Source of the DNA: Ipomoea triloba
Taxonomy: Eukaryota; Streptophyta; Magnoliopsida; Solanales; Convolvulaceae
Assembly: GCF_003576645.1 (NCBI RefSeq)
Contig: NC_044920.1
Coordinates: 17,958,529-18,022,528 of the forward strand
DNA length: 64,000 nt
Direction of reading: 5' to 3'
The notes beneath the pieces were generated by a model that saw nothing but the letters and a program-made list of their open reading frames with translations, ran no database searches and was not told the origin of the DNA. Shown piece after piece: positions 1 to 11,371 of this stretch (position 1 is its first letter; each line of letters starts with the position of its first letter). Made by a program: the position numbers and the translations under genes.

Positions 1-212
1 TTTTTTTTTTTTTTTTTTTGAAACACATGATGTCAAATCTACACATTTAAAGCAATGACTCCATATTTCTATGGTCGACTAGAATTGTTCGATTAAGTCC
101 CTCGGTCCGACAGTATTCTAATAAACTACTCAGACCTGGTTGTGTCGACATTGTAAATTTGCCCGACCATACGAGTCAGCCATTGTGAGTGTACACATCA
201 CCTTTCATTAAT

Positions 213-284
213 GGGCGTTTGGTCTAGTGGCATGATTCTTGCTTAGGGTGCAAAAGGTCGTGAGTTCAATTCTTGGAATGCCCC
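213..284 (+). tRNA. tRNA-Pro (AGG)-like gene, probably decayed
   Basis: The 72 bases fold as a proline tRNA. The 7 bp acceptor stem (GGGCGTT with AATGCCC, one G-U pair) is intact, the A box reads TGGTCTAGTGG, and the anticodon loop TTAGGGT places AGG at 245-247. The anticodon stem has one C-A mismatch and the T stem (GTGAG with CTTGG) has a G-G mismatch plus two wobble pairs, so the arm that carries the B box is weakened. No CCA is encoded, as expected for a nuclear tRNA gene. I call it a tRNA-Pro-derived locus; whether it is functional or a pseudogene is open. Confidence 0.6.
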
Positions 285-949
285 AAGTTTTTGTGTTTTT
301 AATAAAGCTGTATTATTTACTTTTAATCACCCTTGGTCCCTTGCCCCCATGCCTAAAAGACTATTAAATTCGTACATATTTTTTGGTTTATTGGAGAAAA
401 AAATCCAAATAATTAAACGATATTACTTTCTTTTAAATTAATCACCCCTGATCCCTTGCCTAAAAGCTTGTTAAATTTGTACATATTGTTTCGGTTTATT
501 GCCGAAAAAAATTCAAACATCTATACCTTGTGGTAATTATATATAAACTTTTAAATTTTGTTAATTGAATATCAAATACTTATGTTTTGTGAGAATTATG
601 TCTAAACTTTTAGTTTGATAAATTAATACTCCGTATTAAACATCTGTAATTTATTACAATTATAACTTTTTAGTCCAATAAAAAACTCAACCAAAAAATA
701 ACTTTTTAATCCAATAAAAAACTCAACCTACCTAGCCTAGCTTTTGTGAGATTGCATACAAATTATTTAAAAAGTTACAACATCACATTATGTATATGGG
801 AGGATTAAAGTGAGAACGCCGTCTTTGTAAAAATCGTGGAAACATCCACACCTCGATCTTCAGAAATCATAATTAAGATTTTACCATTACTAAACTTTTA
901 AATTTGTAATAATTATAAAATAAATCTCGCTCTTAAAATTTTTCAATAA
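285..949. other. Intergenic AT-rich DNA, no gene seen
   Basis: No coding frame, RNA gene or complete element is recognisable. From about 650 onward this DNA is repeated nearly base for base after the N at 2449, so it is the left part of a duplicated block. Confidence 0.6.
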
Positions 950-3900
950 GAATTTTTTCCCAAAATGGTCCCTCGACTATTGCTCATTCTCAATTTTGCA
1001 TTTCGACTTTCAGTTGCACCTAATGTGGTCCCTCGACTTTCAAAAACTCACCCAATTGCACCTAATGTGGTCCCTCGACTTTCAAAAACTCACCCAATTT
1101 GGTCCTCCGTTATCCCTCGACTTTCAAAAACTCACCCAATTTGGTCCTCCGTTACATATTCCGTCAAATCAGAGTTAAAATGGAGGGTATTTTCGTCCAT
1201 TTACCTATTGTTAGCCTAATAAACATTGAGAAATAGTTGAGGGACCATTTTGAGAATAGTCAAGGGACCATTTTGGGAAAAAACTATTTTATTTATTTCA
1301 TTTTTGTTTATTTTCATTTTAGACTCTATAAAATTAGAATTTCTATACATTTTTTTCTTACAAATATAAATAGTTAAAATCGTGCAATCCAACCTCAAAA
1401 TTTTTAACTTTTTTTACGGACTTTTCCCCTCTAAATATACAAACTATTCCTATGAAATTTTACAATAAGTTCCGTAAATTTCATAAATACTCATATACTT
1501 TTTTTTATTTTTTTTATGTTCATAGACAATCAATCACTATGTATCACATTAAATATTACTTTTACCATTGAAAATAATTTTTTTTTTCAAGCGTAGACAC
1601 CCAAAGAGTGTAAAATGTAGGGAAAATATTGATATTGGACCGAAAGGTAAATTTTTCTAGTAAACTTCTCAGGTGAGCCGAAAAGTAAAATCTCGTCAAT
1701 GTTTCCTGCAATATTTTCTGTATTTGATTTCGAAGTAATTATTAAATTTTATATTAATTTACATTATTTAAGATATTGTATGACATCTTTTATATGTTTT
1801 CCTCTTCTTATTTTTTTATTAAATTATTAAGGCAAGTATAATTTATTTTGTAATGTGGACACATTATTTTTAATAATTTTGATTTAATTAAATTATACCT
1901 TAATTATAAAAATCCTACCTAATAATTTTAGTATATTACACGGGACACAAAATTATTATAAATAATGTTTAATAATTGTCAATTTGTATTCAACAATAAA
2001 ATTTATAGTTAATTTTTAAGTCAATCATAAAATCTTTTGTGCTGTGGGCACATTATTTTTAATTATTTGAGTTTAATAATATTATATCTTATTTATAAAA
2101 AAAATCCAAAATATATTTAGTACTACGATGTGACTAAGAATTATTTTAATCGGTGCTTAAAAAATGAGTATTTATGAAATTTACGAAACTTATTGTAAAT
2201 CTGCATAGGAATAGTTGTATATTTAGAAGGAGAAAAAGTCTGTAAAAAAGTTAAAAATTTTAGGATGGATTGCACGATTTTAACTATTTATATTTGTAAG
2301 AAAAAAATGTATAGAAATTCTAATTTTATAGAGTCTAAAATGAAAATAAACAAAAATGAAATAAATAAAATAGTTTTTTCCCAAAATGGTCCCTTGACTA
2401 TTCTCAAAATGGTCCCTCAACTATTTCTCAATGTTTATTAGGCTAATNTTATTACAATTATAACTTTTTAGTCCAATAAAAACTCAACAAAATAACTTTT
2501 TAATCCAATAAAAACTCAACCTACCTAGCCTAGCTTTTGTGAGATTGCATACAATTATTTAAAAGTTACAACATCACATTATGTATATGGGAGGATTAAA
2601 GTGAGAACGCCGTCTTTGTAAAAATCGTGGAAACATCCACACCTCGATCTTCAGAAATCATAATTAAGATTTTACCATTACTAAACTTTTAAATTGTAAT
2701 AATTATAAATAAATCTCGCTCTTAAATTTTTCAATAAGAATTTTTTCCCAAAATGGTCCTCGACTATTGCTCATTCTCAATTTTGCATTTCGACTTTCAG
2801 ATTGCACCTAATGTGGTCCCTCGACTTTCAAAAACTCACCCAATTTGGTCCTCCGTTACATATTCCGTCAAATCAGTGTTAAAATGGAGGGTATTTTCGT
2901 CCATTTACCTATTGTTAGCCTAATAAACATTGAGAAATAGTTGAGGGACCATTTTGAGAATAGTCAAGGGACCATTTTGGGAAAAACTATTTATTTATTT
3001 CATTTTTGTTTATTTTCATTTTAGACTCTATAAAATAGAATTTCTATACATTTTTTCTTACAAATATAAATAGTTAAAATCGCGCAATCCAACCTCAAAA
3101 TTTTAACTTTCTTTACAGACTTTTCCCCTCTAAATATACAAACTATTCCTATGAAGTTTTACAATAAGTTCCGTAAATTTCATAAATACTCATATACTTT
3201 TTTTTTTTTTTTTATGTTCATAGACAATCAATCACTATGTATCACATTAAATATTACTTTTACCATTGAAAATAATTTTTTTTTTCAAGCGTAGACACCC
3301 AAAGAGTGTAAAATGTAGGGAAAATATTGGACCGAAAGGTAAATTTTTCTAGTGAACTTCTCAGGTGAGCCGAAAAGTAAAATCTCGTCAATGTTTCCTG
3401 CAATATTTTCTGTATTTGATTTCAAAATAATTATTAAATTTTATATTAATTTACATTATTTAAGATATTGTATGACATCTTTTATATGTTTTCCTCTTCT
3501 TATTTTTTTATTAATTATTAAGGCAAGTATAATTTATTTTGTAATTGGACACATTATTTTTAATAATTTTGATTTAATAAAATTATACCTTAATTATAAA
3601 AATCCTACCTAATAATTTTAGTATATTACACGGGACACAATAAGTATTATAAATAATGTTTAATAATTGTCAATTTGTATTCAACAATAAAATTTATAGT
3701 TAATTTTTAAGTCAATCATAAAATCTTTTGTGCTGTGGGCACATTATTTTTAATTATTTGAGTTTAATAATATTATATCTTATTTATAAAAAAATCCAAA
3801 GTAATATATTTAGTACTACAGTCTACAGATGTGACTAAGAATTATTTTAATCGGTGCTTAAAAAATGAGTATTTATGAAATTTACGAAACTTATTGTAAA

Positions 3901-4150
3901 TCTGCATAGGAATAGTTTGTATATTTAGATAGAGAGAAAAAGTCTATAAAAAAGTTAAAATTTTTAGGATGGATTGCACGATTTTAACTATTTATATTTG
4001 TAAGAAAACAATGCATAGAAATTCTAATTTTATAGAGTCTAAAAAATGAAAATAAACAAAAATAAAATAAATAAAATAATTTTTTCCCAAAATGGTCCCT
4101 TGACTATTCTCAAAATGGTCCCTCAACTATTTCTCAATGTTTATTAGGCT
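650..4150 (+). repeat. Near-identical direct duplication joined at a single N (2449)
   Basis: The sequence 650-2448 is repeated from 2450 to about 4150. The copies differ mainly by homopolymer length (for example runs of A or T one base longer) and by a few short repeats near 1020-1160. The single N at 2449 lies exactly where copy one stops and copy two restarts. This pattern fits two overlapping contigs or haplotypes that were joined instead of merged, although a real tandem duplication cannot be ruled out. Confidence 0.75.
950..2448. mobile_element. Mutator-like MITE, first copy, cut at the N junction
   Basis: It begins right after TTTCAATAA with GAATTTTTTCCCAAAATGG, as in the complete copy at 2738-4329, and contains the same inner inverted repeats (about 1215-1500 against 2155-2446). 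Its right end is missing because the sequence jumps to the duplicate at the N. It also holds extra tandem units of the 'gtccctcgactttcaaaaactcaccc' type at 1024-1150 that copy two lacks. Confidence 0.65.
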
Positions 4151-4329
4151 AATAATATATAAATGGACGAAAATGTCCTCCATTTTAACACTGATTTGAC
4201 GGAATATGTAACGGAGGACCAAATTGGGTGAGTTTTTGAAAGTCGAGGGACCATATTAGGTGCAATTGAAAGTCGAAATGCAAAATTGAGAATGAGCAAT
4301 AGTCGATGGACTATTTTGGGAAAAAACTC
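2738..4329. mobile_element. Mutator-like MITE with ~0.45 kb terminal inverted repeats
   Basis: The ends are inverted copies of each other: the left begins GAATTTTTTCCCAAAATGG and the reverse complement of the right begins GAGTTTTTTCCCAAAATAG. The inverted similarity runs inward for roughly 450 bases on each side. A direct repeat TTTTCAATAA flanks both ends (2728-2737 and 4330-4339). Long inverted repeats plus a 9-10 bp target duplication are the hallmark of Mutator-like elements. There is no transposase frame, so it is non-autonomous. Confidence 0.8.
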
Positions 4330-4348
4330 TTTTCAATAATTATAAAAT

Positions 4349-4778
4349 GAGTTTATTACCAAAATAGTCGCTCGACTATTGCGAAATTACCAATTTAGTC
4401 CTTGACAATTTTTCGTACCCAATTAAGTCCCTCGACTTTGAAAATTTTAACCAATTTGGTCCTCCGTTTATTTTGCCGTTAAACATCCGTTAAAATTGGG
4501 ACCAAATTGGTAAGTCTACTATAGTCAATGGACCATTTCAGTGAAAAATTAATTACCAATTTGGTCCCTTGACTATAAAAAAATTACCAATTTGGTCCCT
4601 TGACTATAGCAAAATTATCAATTAGGTCCCAATTTAACGGATGTTTAACGACAAAATAAACGGAGGACTAAATTGGTTAAAATTTTCAAAGTCGAGGGAC
4701 TTAATTGGGCATAACAAATTGTTGAGGACCAAATTGGTAATTTCACAATAGTCGAGGGACCATTTCAATAATAAACTC
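4349..4778. mobile_element. Short Mutator-like MITE, directly adjacent to the previous one
   Basis: A 430 bp element with inverted ends (left GAGTTTATTACCAAAATAG, right reverse complement GAGTTTATTATTGAAATGG) of about 180 bases each. It is flanked by an exact 9 bp duplication, TTATAAAAT, at 4340-4348 and 4779-4787. Its left duplication touches the right duplication of the 2738-4329 element. It is non-coding. Confidence 0.85.
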
Positions 4779-4787
4779 TTATAAAAT

Positions 4788-6125
4788 TGACAACATGCTT
4801 TTTTACTAAAATTCTCAAATATTAATGAATTGTAATGGATGATTGATATGCGTTCTCACTTTTTACAAGAGCATCATGTTCTCATTTTATCTTGCCTAAC
4901 TTCAATTCTTGAATAATCAAATATCAATTTGGCTTCTATTTTAACAAAGGATTCCCTTTTTATGGTGGAAAAGGCTATATGAATAATTAAGGGTCCATTT
5001 ACTTCAAGAAACTACTTTTTTGTGTTGTTTTTTAATTTTTCACTTTACATTCTCTTTTTCTATTTTCTATTTAGAAAGTTTGTTTACTAACACTTATTTT
5101 TTCAAATTTATTTTTATGGACTAATGTTATAAAATTAACATGATGTTAATTTTGTGTGATTTTTAGAATTTATATTTAAAATATTTTTTGACATGTTTGG
5201 TTTAAATAGAATCAATATAATTTTTACTTTTAAGTCTAATATATGTAAAATTTTTACATTTGATTTTCTAACCAAATTTATAATCATATATAACATAACT
5301 AAAAATATATTCGAACCAATAACTTATTAAATTCACCTAAATTTTAGTTTATATAATATTAATATTTTTTGAACTAATATTTGAAATATTTTTGCATATA
5401 TTAATTTGAATGGCATGTATGTGTATAATTTTTACTTTGAAGTCTAATATATGTGAAATTTTAATATTCGATATTCGGACCAACGTGTATTAAAATATAA
5501 CTTAATTAAAAATACCTAAACCAATAATCTATTGAACTCGATTCAAATCTAATGTAGAGTTGAAGTTTTAATTTTGATAATGTAAATAATGTCTAGCTTT
5601 AATTAGCGTAAGCAAATAAGTTATGTTTATATAAGAAAATGTGAGTAGAAATGATAGAAGATTGTGATAAGTAAAAGGAGATGATAATGAATGCAATTGT
5701 AGTAAAGAATAAATATGTTAATAGATAATGGTAAAAATGTGGTTATAGTGATATATATCAAAAAAGATAATAGATGGTCCTGTTTTTTATTTAAAAAATA
5801 GAATCATTGTGTGTGTGTGTGTGTGTGTGTTGGATCCAGTGAGATCACTTTATTTATATGAAATCATGAGATTCCATCTAAATCATCAAACTAAATTTAA
5901 TTAATGGTAAGGATTGAATTTAAAAACCCATTTATATTATGATATATTTAATACATAGGGGTGACATAGTAATTTTAGTTAGTTGTTTGAATAGAAATAT
6001 AATTGAAACACAATATTATCCCTATCTAGAGGGACTCTATCAATGGTAGGAATCAAAACTTAAAATAAAAAATAAAGAATTAAACGCAGGAATCATGTTG
6101 TAGGTTTTTTAATATGCATACGATC
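4788..6125. other. Intergenic AT-rich DNA with a short (TG)n tract
   Basis: No gene or bounded element was found. A (GT)n microsatellite of about ten units lies at about 5811-5830. Confidence 0.5.
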
Positions 6126-6325
6126 TACCCTAAATGTGTGCAAACACGCAATCTAGTGTGTGCATTTTACTGAGCGTCCCCAATGTTGTGGAATAATATT
6201 GAACACTATGCATATCCGTCCATGAGTGTGTGCAATAGAAACCATAGTACCCTAAATGTGTGCAAACACGCAAACTGGTGTATACATTTTACTGAGCGTC
6301 TCCAATGTTGTGAAATAATATTGTG
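6126..6325 (+). repeat. Two-copy tandem repeat of ~120 bp
   Basis: The block starting 'taccctaaatgtgtgcaaac' near 6126 and ending at 'gtggaataatatt' is repeated from about 6248 to 6325 with scattered substitutions. Each unit holds 'attttactgagcgtc'. The function is unknown. Confidence 0.7.
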
Positions 6326-7226
6326 TTGGTCCCGATAGGTGAGTAAGTGAGTCTAGAGGGAGGGGGGATGAATAGACTCACTAGCATTTTCTTAAATCCT
6401 TTTACAAGTAAAAATACTTGACCAAAGTTTTGGCAGCGGAAATATGTTGTATACGTTTTAATATTAACTTTGCACTGATTTGAGTTATGAAAATGTTAGG
6501 CTGGGTGGATGATATGCAATGCAACAAGTAGTAAGACAATAAGTAAAAGAGTAGGGGGAGAGAGAGATTTATAGTGGTTCGGCTGTTAACGAAGCCTACA
6601 CCACTCTTCTTCACAACTCGTGAAGGTTTGTCATATTTTCTCCTTTGATAGTACAAACTCGTTCCCAACGTGCTCCTTTGATCGCTAAGCCAGGCAGTCA
6701 CGCTGTTGAAGGTTTTTCAACTCCTCCTTGAGTTTACTCCTCCTCTTTCTACTTATCTCCAAGTAGAGGTTGGTTGTCAAATGGTTGAGCTTTTCTCCAA
6801 CTTGAAATCTTGGCTTGATGTTCTTGATCAACACTTGAAGCTTGCCAAAGATTTCTTTTAATCACTAGATAGGAATTATGCTTATGAACACTTGCACACT
6901 TTTAGCTTGAGAGTATTTGCAATATCACGTATGAACCAGCAACTTCAAATGAATGAGAGCATTGGTATTTATAGGTGTGAATTTTGAATCCGTTGTAGGG
7001 AAGTCCAAGATTCGAAAACCTATTGAACAATGTGCAATATCCACTGGGTAATTTTGAGCCATGTGGATGTCAGTACTTTTATAGCCGCTTGTCTACTTTT
7101 GTGTTCAGACATTTGTCTGTTATCTTACACTAAAGGACATAGCATTTAATGCTCATTGGGATTGCTTTCTAGGACTTGTTTGTCAATGATCATCCACAAT
7201 ATTAAGGTCATGGACAAGACAAACTT
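6326..7226. repeat. LTR-retrotransposon-like repeat, boundaries unresolved
   Basis: The region opens with TGTTGGTCCC, the sort of start seen on Copia LTRs, and contains a TATTTATA box at about 6968. The stretch near 6360-6620 (G-rich start, 'tatagtggttcggct') resembles a common dispersed plant repeat. I could not match a terminal CA and a target duplication, so the limits are approximate and the class is only inferred. Confidence 0.4.
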
Positions 7227-7640
7227 CTAGAAAATGTCTTTAGACTTGTCCTTATGAGTCAATAACGACTCATGCCTTAACTGCTCACAAGAAGTGCCCA
7301 TAGAAAATGTCATACAAGGGCTGCAAGTGAGCCCATCATCCTTTGGAATTTTGAGGGTCGTCATAACCTCAACTAGAACAGCTGGATGGGTGTCCTCCCT
7401 GAAATCCATCAATAAGTACCTCCACTCCGGGAGGGACACCAACTCCTCTACCTCATCCCGAATACCAAACTGCTCCGCCACATCCAAAGTGAGGATGTAC
7501 GGCTGGAAGACCCTTCTTTCAGAAAAGAACTTGTAGCGGTCAAACAGCTTTGGGTTTTGGAATGGTGTGGTATCCGGTTGTGCTGCCGGAGCCGGCTTTT
7601 GTGCAATTGATTTCTTTCGAGGACGGGGAGGCATCTGCAA
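7227..7640 (-). pseudogene. Gag-like ORF of an Athila/Tat-type (Ty3-gypsy) retroelement, truncated
   Basis: The 137-codon frame starts MQMPPRPRKKSIAQKPAP, a basic proline-rich leader, and continues with FDRYKFFSERRVFQPYILTL and LPEWRYLLMDFRED, which resemble the start of gag from the Athila/Tat branch of Ty3-gypsy elements. The last ~25 residues look unrelated and probably come from neighbouring repeat DNA, so the frame is broken. The context supports the call: on the same strand a tRNA-Asp primer site and an LTR lie just upstream (8157-9490). No protease, reverse transcriptase or integrase follows. The family assignment is inference from position and short motifs. Confidence 0.5.
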
Positions 7641-8156
7641 ACAATCTCAGAACAAGTATATTCATGAGGTGAGGGGTTAGGCATAATGAAAAGCACAGTG
7701 ATATGGGGTTGTGGAGTAGAATGTAAGACTAAAAACAAAGAAACAAGTAAACTAACTGTTTTTGTTTTCAGATTTTTCCTTTTTTTTTTTGAAAGAAAGG
7801 AATAAGAGAACTTTACTAATGATGAAGAATAAATCCAACTTCTTCGAGATTCCAAGCTTGAAATTAAATAATCTAATGTAAAGCTAATCTAAACTATGCT
7901 AGAGAAATCTAAAGAGAAGAGAGAGAAATAGACAAAAACTAACTAGGGTTAGGAACTGGTTAAATTGTAGAGAATATGTAGAATATATAGGAGATAAATG
8001 GGACTTGGGCCCATGAGGCAGCTTCCAGTTCTTTTCCAATTCTTATTCTTGTTTCATTTCCTTCCTTAGGTAGTTTCCTTTTCTTCCAAAACTTGTCCAA
8101 AATGTTCCAAAATTCTTCATTTGCTGCTCTTTGTGGATAATTCAACCCTTGGGACA

Positions 8157-8222
8157 ATATAATGGTGAGTATTCCCGCCTGTCACGCGGGTGACCTGGGT
8201 TCAATCCCCGGCAATGGCGCCA
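8157..8222 (-). other. tRNA-Asp(GTC)-complementary primer binding site, unusually long
   Basis: On the minus strand the sequence starts TGGCGCCATTGCCGGGGA, a classic primer site for tRNA-Asp. The match continues for about 66 bases. On the plus strand it reads as nearly a whole tRNA-Asp from the D arm (TGGTGAGTATT) through anticodon stem-loop CCTGTCACG and T arm to an encoded CCA. The 5' acceptor strand does not pair, so it is not a functional tRNA gene. It lies 3 bases from the end of the LTR at 8226. Confidence 0.7.
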
Positions 8223-8225
8223 AAG

Positions 8226-9490
8226 TGTGATGTGTATAATGGTGAATGTAAATATGAGGGTGTAAATGTCGTTCCACTGAGGACTGGGGGTATCGCACGT
8301 AATTGTGTGAACTAAGAAATTCTAGGTACTAAAGTAATTGAATTTATTAGAATCCAAGTAAATGATAACTAAAACTAGGAAAATAAGAGAAAAGCATATT
8401 AACTAGTGAATAAACTGTATGATAATGAAATGGGTCAGATTAGAGGTATTGCAATCTTGATGCTCTAACAATCTCATAATTAGGGAAGGAAGAGTTAACC
8501 TGGGGATTCATGGGCAATGCACACAATAATTCAATTCAGCTACTTTCGTAATCAATAAACAGAATTAGGCTAGGATTGCCCCACTTTCGTGATGCATCAA
8601 TCATAGTCTTAAGCAGCTAAGCATTGTAAGCCCCCAAATTACCCCTATTCTCATAGTATGAAAAATCAGGTTAAAATTGGTAAGGCTCGAGGTCTTCACC
8701 TGACTTTCGTTGTAATGAATCCCTCTCCTAAACTAGCAATCAATTGTGGCCATCAATTAATAACAAGTAGAATTCAATCCCTAATTCAACATAAACCCTA
8801 GGTGAATAATTCAATCCCTTTATGCAATAATCACAAATTGAACATCAAGATTAGCAATAGATCCCTAATCTGAACCCATAAACGAACTACTCACTCATTG
8901 TTAAAGTAAACAAACAAAGCAAGAATTAAATATTGAAATCATAGCAGCGAATCTAAGAAATAAAAGAATAAAAGGAAGAACTTTACTAACAATCTCGAAG
9001 AGTAATTCCAATCCAAACCACGATTCCAAGCTTGCAAACGAATTCAAGTTTGTAAATCTGAGTTATTCAAGGGAAGGAAAAATGTGCTAAACTAAACTAG
9101 GGCTCGGAATACCCAAAAAAACAACAGAATGCGTCATTAAATACTGGACAGCAGCAGGGGTCACGGTCGTGATCGTGGCCATGAGGTGCAGTGCCCCGCT
9201 GCTGTCCGCGATGGGGCTCACAGGCGACCTCACGGCCGTGAGTGCCCTATCTGTTTGCCTTCTGACTTCTTTTGGGCTCTGCTACTCCTTTCCGTAGTTA
9301 GGTAGATTCCTATGCTTCTGAAACTTGTCCAAGATATCCAAAAATCCTTTCTTTACTCCTCATTCGTGAATAAACTAAGCTTAAGCAAATGTAACACACA
9401 AACGAGTCTCAAATTCACCAAGGTAAAGAAAATAAGTAACAAAACCAACTAAATTGTGGGACAAATAATAGTATAAAATCAGAGGTATCA
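8226..9490 (-). mobile_element. 5' LTR of the Athila/Tat-like element
   Basis: On the minus strand this 1265 bp segment starts TGATACCTCTGATTTTATAC and ends in ATACACATCACA, giving TG...CA ends, and is followed after three bases by the tRNA-Asp primer site. It contains a GC-rich patch with CACGGCCGTGA palindromes near 9160-9245. No second LTR copy was found, so the element is incomplete, and no 5 bp target duplication could be checked. Confidence 0.55.
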
Positions 9491-9499
9491 GTGACGCAT

Positions 9500-9737
9500 C
9501 TTGTAATTGGGAAGACCACATCTAGACAAGTTTGGCTTTCCATTGAGCACAACTTGGGCTCTTCGACTAGCTCGTGCACGGGCTTTTCAGTTTCTTGGAC
9601 AACTTCAGGCATTGCGCCAGGGTGATGACTCTGTCTCCGATTACCTTGGATGTGCACAAGTATTGGTGGAGGACCTTGCGTTGGCTGCATGGGTGACCGA
9701 TTTCCCTGGACGAACAAATTTTTTATGTGTTTCATAG
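9500..9737 (+). pseudogene. Copia gag (UBN2-type) fragment
   Basis: The frame reads through ARAFQFLGQLQALRQGDDSV and SDYLGCAQVLVEDLALA. This matches the Copia gag block in which an 'R...L...LQ.L.QG..S.S.YL...' helix pair is typical. Only about 60 gag-like codons remain, and the start and end are unrelated. A second, longer relict of the same gag type lies at 46190-46720. Confidence 0.65.
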
Positions 9738-9774
9738 TTTGCGACCGGAGTTTGGGCCTTTGGTCGCAAATTTT

Positions 9775-10372
9775 AATGTGGACCGCGGTCCACAATGGAT
9801 TGTGATCCATGCATCAAAATGACGTCGTTTTGATTAACGAAAAGAAACGGCTAAAACGGTTACGTTCTGCGCGCGTTAACTCTGTGTGTACAACATATTT
9901 AGTTTCCTTTTATATACACTGTAGTTTCCTTTCAACACAACTACAGTTTCTTTTCGATATAACTACAGTTTCTTTTCGATATAACTACAGTTTCATTCGA
10001 CATTATACACTCAAATATATGAAACTGTTATTCAGTTTTCTTTCAACACAACTACATTTTCTTTTATAATACACTGCAGTTTTCTTTCAACACAACTACA
10101 GTATCATTTTGATATAACTACAGTTTCATTAGACAATATATACTCAAATATGTGAAACTGTTATTCAGTTTTATTTTATATACACTGCAGTTTCTTTTCA
10201 ACACAACTACAGTTTCATTTTTATATAATTACAGTTTCATTTGATAATATAAAAACAAATGTGAGACAAGTATCTTTTGAAATGACTTGTAATTTCATTT
10301 ATGGAGCTCCGTTAATACTTGATGACAACCGTTTTCTTACTAAATGAATCGGCGGCGTTTTGGGACCATGGT
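9775..10372. mobile_element. MITE, 'GGACCGCGGTCC' family, copy A
   Basis: The left end holds GTGGACCGCGGTCCACAATG and then 'catcaaaatgacgtcgtttt'. The right end holds GGGACCATGGTCAACC. Inside are repeats of 'acaactacagtttc' and 'gatataactacag'. A second copy with the same order of blocks lies at 26541-26985, which shows it is a family. No coding content. Confidence 0.6.
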
Positions 10373-11371
10373 CAACCGCATAATGACTGGCCTTTGGTGG
10401 CGAGGTTAACAAAGGGAGAGCGGTCACCTCATGCCACTCTCAATCCTAAAAATCTGCCTTCTCTCTCAACATAGGGTGGTCCGGCTATCTCTGAGTGGCA
10501 CCATTGCCTTTGTCATCTTTCTAATAAAGTTCTTCATTTTATTTCTCACCACAAGAAATTGTCTCACAAATCGTTGGATATATATTTGTAATCTCAAATG
10601 TGTTTTATGTGGCATAAACAAGAGTCACAAACTGTTTTTCTTTTTAAAATTGGTTAAGTAGTTCTACACCTCTTCAGTTGTTATATAATGTGTATGGGGG
10701 CATGGAGCACTAAAGATGTCTCTATTGATGGTTATTCTTACTACATTATTTTAATTTGTTGAATTTTTTACGAAGTGCATATGGTGGTACCTTGAGAGAT
10801 AGAAATCACCCTTTTAGGGAGGGCGACAACCCACAAGTAATAGGAATTGTTTGTCCAAAGAAATCACTAAAATAATATATTCAAATCTCTAGAAGACGGT
10901 CAATTCTCTCTGAGAATGTTCTTTTAGTGGATGAATGAGAAAAACTAAAAATTATGAATTTAATTTATTATGGGTGGTTAACTGGTTACATCCCAACATC
11001 AGAAACAAATTTCTGATCTAATGGAAATGAATAACCCTTTAAAACCTCATTTATATAAAATGATACAATAAGATATATGTGAAAGATATTAGTAAAGAAT
11101 TAGACATAAGTTGGTCTATAATGTGAGAAACAAATTAAAGCTTTTAAATGCAATGAGGGAGCCTTTGTTTGACAAATAAATTATGTGGAATGATAACCAA
11201 ATCTTCCTTTCAACAAGCCTTCATTTATTCCACACTTGGATCGAAAATCTGAAAACTTAAAGTTATTAAATAAGAGCTTCAAGTGGATGATAACAACATT
11301 AATAATACTGTAATTCAGAACTAAATGTGATTTACCTGGTATACAGAGTAAAGTCGAAGAGCAATTAAAGC
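10373..11371. other. Intergenic DNA downstream of the extensin pseudogene
   Basis: No gene, RNA or bounded element was recognised in this kilobase. Part of it would be the 3' flank and UTR of the extensin gene, which ends at 11372. Confidence 0.5.

Noticed and set aside
7448..7855. 135-codon minus-strand frame overlapping the gag-like ORF
   Set aside because: A different frame of the same DNA without recognisable motifs.
8157..8222. Functional plus-strand tRNA-Asp gene
   Set aside because: The 5' acceptor strand does not pair, CCA is encoded, and an LTR lies 3 bases away, so it is a primer site.
9415..9810. 131-codon minus-strand frame
   Set aside because: Antisense to the Copia gag fragment and partly in MITE DNA.
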